Source: Bacteriovoracaceae bacterium
GTDB taxonomy: Bacteria; Bdellovibrionota; Bacteriovoracia; Bacteriovoracales; Bacteriovoracaceae
Direction: 5' to 3'
Length of the DNA stretch: 10,915 bases
NCBI GenBank assembly: GCA_023151145.1
Contig: JAKLJM010000124.1
Coordinates: 1 to 10,915 of the forward strand
The position numbers and the translations under genes were made by a program. Within the stretch, counting starts at the first letter, position 1. Each line of letters begins with the position of its first letter. The notes beneath the pieces are model-generated. The model saw only the letters and a program-made list of their open reading frames with translations. It was not told the origin of the DNA and did not search any database. Of the stretch, positions 6,701-10,915 are shown piece by piece.

Positions 6701-7096
6701 ATGGATCGAATGGGATTAAAAAAAATTCAAGTGATAATGAATTTGAAAAATTTTTTTTCATCGTTCTTTCTTTTGACTACAGTTCTATTTCTCGTTGGAT
6801 GTATGCCTGATAGTGCGACGAAAAAAACCACAAAAAAATCTAATGCTACCACTGATACATCGACGACGAATCCCACTTCTCCAAATTTCCAAAACGATGT
6901 CAATTTTATTCAAAACGGTGCAGAGATTTTTAATAGCACGGTAACTGTTAATTTACCTTTTAGTGATTCGATGTATTTGAGAGGGAAAAATGTAGATCAA
7001 TACATCAGACAAAGTGTTAACAACCAACAGATATGTTTGGCCTTAAGAATTAATGACACATCTTTTAGTGATATCGTAATTGTTTCTGCTCGTTAA
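6701..7096 (+). CDS. Amino-terminal part of giant surface lipoprotein, ended by an in-frame TAA
   Basis: This 131-codon segment encodes a lipoprotein signal peptide: a basic start, the hydrophobic stretch FFSSFFLLTTVLFLVG, and a lipobox LVGC with the acylated Cys at residue 34 (22 if translation starts at 6737). Met follows the Cys, not Asp, so by the E. coli rule the protein would go to the outer membrane. A Thr/Ser/Lys/Asn-rich linker runs to about residue 65, followed by beta-like sequence. TAA at 7094-7096 ends it, yet the same frame stays open from 7097 to the window edge. This is therefore almost surely the start of a much longer protein. ATG 6701 has AGGA 11 bases upstream. ATG 6737 gives a more standard signal peptide length but lacks a Shine-Dalgarno, so the start is not settled. 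If the stop is real, only a short lipid-anchored stub would be made. Confidence 0.75.
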   Translation: MDRMGLKKIQVIMNLKNFFSSFFLLTTVLFLVGCMPDSATKKTTKKSNATTDTSTTNPTSPNFQNDVNFIQNGAEIFNSTVTVNLPFSDSMYLRGKNVDQYIRQSVNNQQICLALRINDTSFSDIVIVSAR

Positions 7097-10000
7097 CAAA
7101 GTTTTTATAATTTTAGCACTCAAGAAAGAGAATATTATTATATTTTTGGACCAAACGATGAAGAAAGTAATAAGAGTTTTTGTCAAAAAACTGGACTCAT
7201 CAATAAACTGACAAGTCTATACCCTACTTTGACTCACGGATTAAAATATTCTTTGAAAACGATGTGTCCAACTGCCTGTACAAAAACGGTCTATACCGCA
7301 AAGGCCCTTGAAACCTATTCAAGCTCTGGTGCTGTCCATAACTCTTTAACTACAACCAATCTGGTTTTTAAAATTACCAATTTACCTGAAAACAACACCT
7401 CTACTCCTCAATCATGTACAGTATCTGAAACGTGTAAGGCCCAAGGATATGATTGCTGCAGTTTAGGTCAATGTGTGCGTGACTTAGAAGTAAAATCTTC
7501 TACTAACACAGAGAGTTTGGAGTTTTTACAAGCCAAGGACGATATTTTATCTAATCCAAATAACATATATAATTATCCACAATTTTATCATATCTGCTCT
7601 CAACCAGTGAACACGATTCCTGATACGACACCTCCAGTTGATCCAACGTCAGAAGCGCTGATGCGAGTGGAGAAACTAAAAACATTGTATGAATGTCTCA
7701 ACCGAGTTGAAGGAGAAATGGGTCTGTGTTCAATAGAGTACGATGCTCCTAAAGTTTTTGATACGAGTAAAACCATTTCTCAAAATGAAGCTTTAAATAT
7801 TGGTGTCTACTCTGCTTCGCCGGACGACAGAAGTTTTAAAGATACATTTACCAATTTAAATGTTGATAAACAGGCCAATATTACAATTGAAAAAATCTCT
7901 TATGGTGGAAAAACGCTTTACCATGTTGAAAATTATTTGAATGTAGCAAATACGAATAAGGCAACACTGGTTAACGATTATGTCACCATTAATCCAACAA
8001 ATAATTATCTCTTTGCTCAAGAAAATATCGAAGCAACTGATGACAGCTTAACATCGGGAACTAAGGTCGTAATAAAAAAACTACCGCCTGATTCCGAAGT
8101 GATGAATAAAAAACTCATTATTACTTATCGAACTGATAGCTCTTGTCTGGCGATTAATTCATCCTTAGCTAAATGTGAAAAACATTATATTCAAGATCAA
8201 CGCTCAGAAGGTGCAGCGACAAAACTTCTCCTCTCTCGCATGCCTATCACCGATCATTATACTGGCTCGATGGAAAAACAATCCTTCAAATTACCTCGTT
8301 ATGCCGATGTTGATAAAACAATTACTGTTACTTTAGATGGACAAAATTTAGTGAGAGATACTGATTGGGAATTAGTGAAACAAAACCCACAAAGTTCAGT
8401 AAAACTCATTGGTCTAAAAACCGCCGGCCCAGGCCAAAAAGTAAAAGTTGGCTATTACGTAGATCGATTAAACCATCCTAATATCGCTCAATCTTCCTTA
8501 CGAGCCTTAGCATCGATTCAATCTCTTTGTACCTGCCAAGGTAGTGAATGTAATTTAAAACCCATTTATAACACTTCAAATACGATCGTTGATTACCAAT
8601 GTATTTACCCTCAACCGTTGGCACAAGAGCCACCGCTAAATCAAAAAATTTACCTAAGCTCTAAAGCTGTACCGGTAAGGTTTTTTGATGCTGCCACTTC
8701 TCAGTATGTGGCAGAGCCAAAAACTGGTAATACTCAAGAAGGTAAAAAGTTTGAATACACTAAAGGTGATCTAAAAAATCCTAATAACTTAACAAGCTAT
8801 GTAGGATTTAATGAAATTTATGGTTCAATCTCTACGGCCGCAGGAGCAGCTAAACCTCCTCGTGAAGTTAACGTAAAAAAAGGAAGAACCTACGACATCT
8901 ACGTCGATCAAGGTTCATTCTCAAGTTGTTTACAGTGTGGAACTGATTATTATTCTCAATTAAATAGGGTCTTCCCTTTTTCTCAATTCGGTGGTGGTGT
9001 AGAACCAATGCGTACAATCTCATCGCGAGTTGAAGGAAACTCTGTTCGCTCTGATGATATGCTTTTTGGACGTGCCTGTTTTGTTCCTGCTTCAATGATT
9101 CCATGGTCGCATCGACCTGCTTTAAACGTTGAAGATCAACGCCGCAATAGAATGGGATTGCAACATTTTTATTTCTCGAATGGCTATCAACGTGATTGGT
9201 ACGGTTTTGATTATGGATCAATCATTGGATCTTTCGATGGCGTGAAATGGTTTTCTATTGGAACAAAAAGAAGAATTAAGGCCGATGGAAATAAAATGTT
9301 CATTGCGGTTAACGGTTATTTTGGTGATCAAACAGTAGAAAGCACTTATAATATTACTGTGATTGACGCTTCCATTAATCAGTATGCTGATGGATTAGCA
9401 ACAACCGATAAAGACTCTGACGGAGCAGAATGCCAGCGCTACCATCAATGTAGTACTGATCAAGATTGTTCTGCGACTCTAGGCTACGATTATGTCTGCT
9501 CAAACGTGAGTGAACTAAATACTTTGTGGCCCGTTTTCGATGATAATGGAAATGAATTGGCCGATGCCTCAAATGACATTACTCGACTCTCTTCAATCTT
9601 AAAAATTTCAGATACTGCTTCAAAAAGATGTGTGTATCGCGGTAGAGGGGCCATGTGTTCTCCAAGTTATGCCTCACTTGGAACAAACACTAATAACGTT
9701 TTTAATGGAACAGTAGAGCCAGCCCATCATGTCTGTTCGGCAAATACTTCATGTCAAACGATTCTCTCACCTAGTGGCACGGCCATCAGTGCCTTTAATA
9801 CACGTATTTCTAGATATGCTAAAACGATGCGCGAAGTATTTAGTGATGGTTCGGAAGATTGGTTTGGTCTACGTGCCAAGCTTTTAGGACGTCCACTTAA
9901 CTATAAAGGTGAAGAGCCTATTCCGGCTCAACTGGCCGGTAACCTCAGCTCAAATAAAGTAAAAGCACTGTGTGTCCCAGGAAGAAATCCAACAAGTATT

Positions 10001-10915
10001 ACATTTGAAAGTCAAAACGTTGCAACGTCATTACCTGAGTATGCAGGTGACCCTGTCCAAAATATTGGTGTGACCGTAAAATCCACAGAACAAGCTGATG
10101 AACAATATCTCAATAGTTGTTCGGTCGTTGGCCTTGATAAAAACTATTTTTACATCACTCAACCGCAAACCAATCAGACAGTAGATACCAACATTCGTTC
10201 ATTTGCGGCGACCCAGAACATTCCGACAAATGCGTTGAAATTAGTTCAATCCGTTATGCAATCTAAAGGTGTTAATCTTGATATTTTCAAATCCCCTACC
10301 GCCAAGCTTCAAGCTTTTTCAGTAGTTGAAAATAGTTGTTTACGAGCACCGGGGGCGAGTTGTTTTTCTGATCAAGAATGTGCGCCATCAAAACCCATTA
10401 CGGACAAAGTAAAACTTATTTCCAGTGCTGACCCTACTCTTGCGGCATTATTAAATTCCTATGAAATTAAATTTTGGCAAGAAGAGCTTATTTGTTCTCA
10501 AAAAGAAAGCAAGCTAAGTGCAGCGTTTGATCCTAAAAATAATAAATGTTGTCGCGACGTTGGCAAGTCAATCAGCATTGGTATGTCAGATGGAACGAAT
10601 AATATTAATTATGCCAATGTTCCAGGTATTGATGTCAATTTAAACTCTCCGTCTCGTTATTCACGTGTCAGTACAATTTATCAAAAAGTAAAATCTGGTG
10701 ATTTAAAAAATATTTCTTACAGAAATACAAACTGTGAAACAGATGGAACACCGGCTTGTTACAATACAACAAATTTAGAGAATCAATTTTTATCTCTTGA
10801 CTACTTAGCAACCAATACTGCGTGTTCAGAATCGTGGGTACGTCCCTTTGCCTCTGGTACCAGAGCATGGAATGCCTCTGCTGGTCAAAAAATTTCGTCC
10901 GCTGTCTTTAAATGT
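7097..10915 (+). pseudogene. Remainder of giant cysteine-rich lipoprotein, open to the right edge
   Basis: The frame of the preceding lipoprotein stays open for 1273 codons after the TAA and runs off the window. No Shine-Dalgarno-supported start follows the stop; the first in-frame ATG, at 7262, has none. Numbering is from 6701. A cysteine cluster lies at 239-258 (C-x5-C-x6-CC-x4-C), followed by a Pro/Thr linker (TTPPVDPT). A small beta segment at about 529-587 contains ITVTLDGQNLVRDTDWEL. A beta-sandwich-like region at about 722-889 (VNVKKGRTYDIYV to YNITVID) resembles LecA-type lectins. Two more cysteine modules lie at 911-986 (CSTDQDC) and 1213-1284 (CFSDQEC and a CC pair). The many paired cysteines fit an exported, disulfide-bonded surface protein. 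No enzyme motif was recognised. It could be an adhesin or prey/host-contact protein, which is inference. The carboxy end and downstream partners lie outside the window. Confidence 0.75.

Noticed and set aside
7094..7096. TAA read as a sense codon by an altered genetic code
   Set aside because: TAA is used as an ordinary terminator by other genes in the same window (stops at 207-209, 1753-1755 and 5994-5996).
8868..9572. Minus-strand open frames at 8868-9221 and 9375-9572
   Set aside because: They are shadows of the plus-strand lipoprotein frame, with low-complexity composition and no ribosome binding sites.

Overview
The window is A+T-rich bacterial DNA with Gram-negative style export signals: a lipobox and Sec-type signal peptides. 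A COG2509 FAD protein, small secreted proteins and a very long cysteine-rich lipoprotein together suggest a predatory or predator-related member of the Bdellovibrionota (Bacteriovoracaceae-like). That placement is an impression from protein style, not proof. No RNA genes, CRISPR arrays, insertion sequences or phage genes were seen.

Layout. Positions 1-4612 hold a tightly packed minus-strand operon, read from right to left: a COG2509-type FAD-dependent oxidoreductase (broken by a frameshift near 4160), a secreted protein with seven NxxGxxAF-like repeats, a phytoene desaturase/retinol saturase-like FAD oxidoreductase, and the start of a short-chain dehydrogenase/reductase that runs off the left edge. 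The junctions are a 4-base overlap, a gap of 7 or 28 bases depending on the start chosen, and an 8-base overlap. The genes are therefore almost certainly cotranscribed and translationally coupled. Three redox enzymes next to one exported repeat protein suggest a lipid or isoprenoid-like modification pathway, but no substrate can be read from the sequence.

A divergent promoter region (4613-4728) separates this operon from cinA on the plus strand, which encodes a complete two-domain CinA (MoCF-like domain plus PncC-type nicotinamide-nucleotide amidase domain). The cinA stop codon overlaps the stop codon of a small convergent gene for a secreted 104-residue protein of unknown function.

The gene-free stretch 6309-6700 contains a perfect 11+2+11 palindrome just upstream of the small secreted gene, a likely operator. 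Farther right lie weak promoter-like signals for the next gene.

From 6701 to the right edge a single reading frame encodes a giant, cysteine-rich surface lipoprotein. It is interrupted at codon 132 by an in-frame TAA, after which more than 1270 codons stay open to the window end. This frame contains three cysteine-rich modules and a beta-sandwich region that resembles LecA-like galactose-binding lectins. Two disrupted genes in 11 kb mean either real gene decay, phase-variable or recoded expression, or sequence errors.
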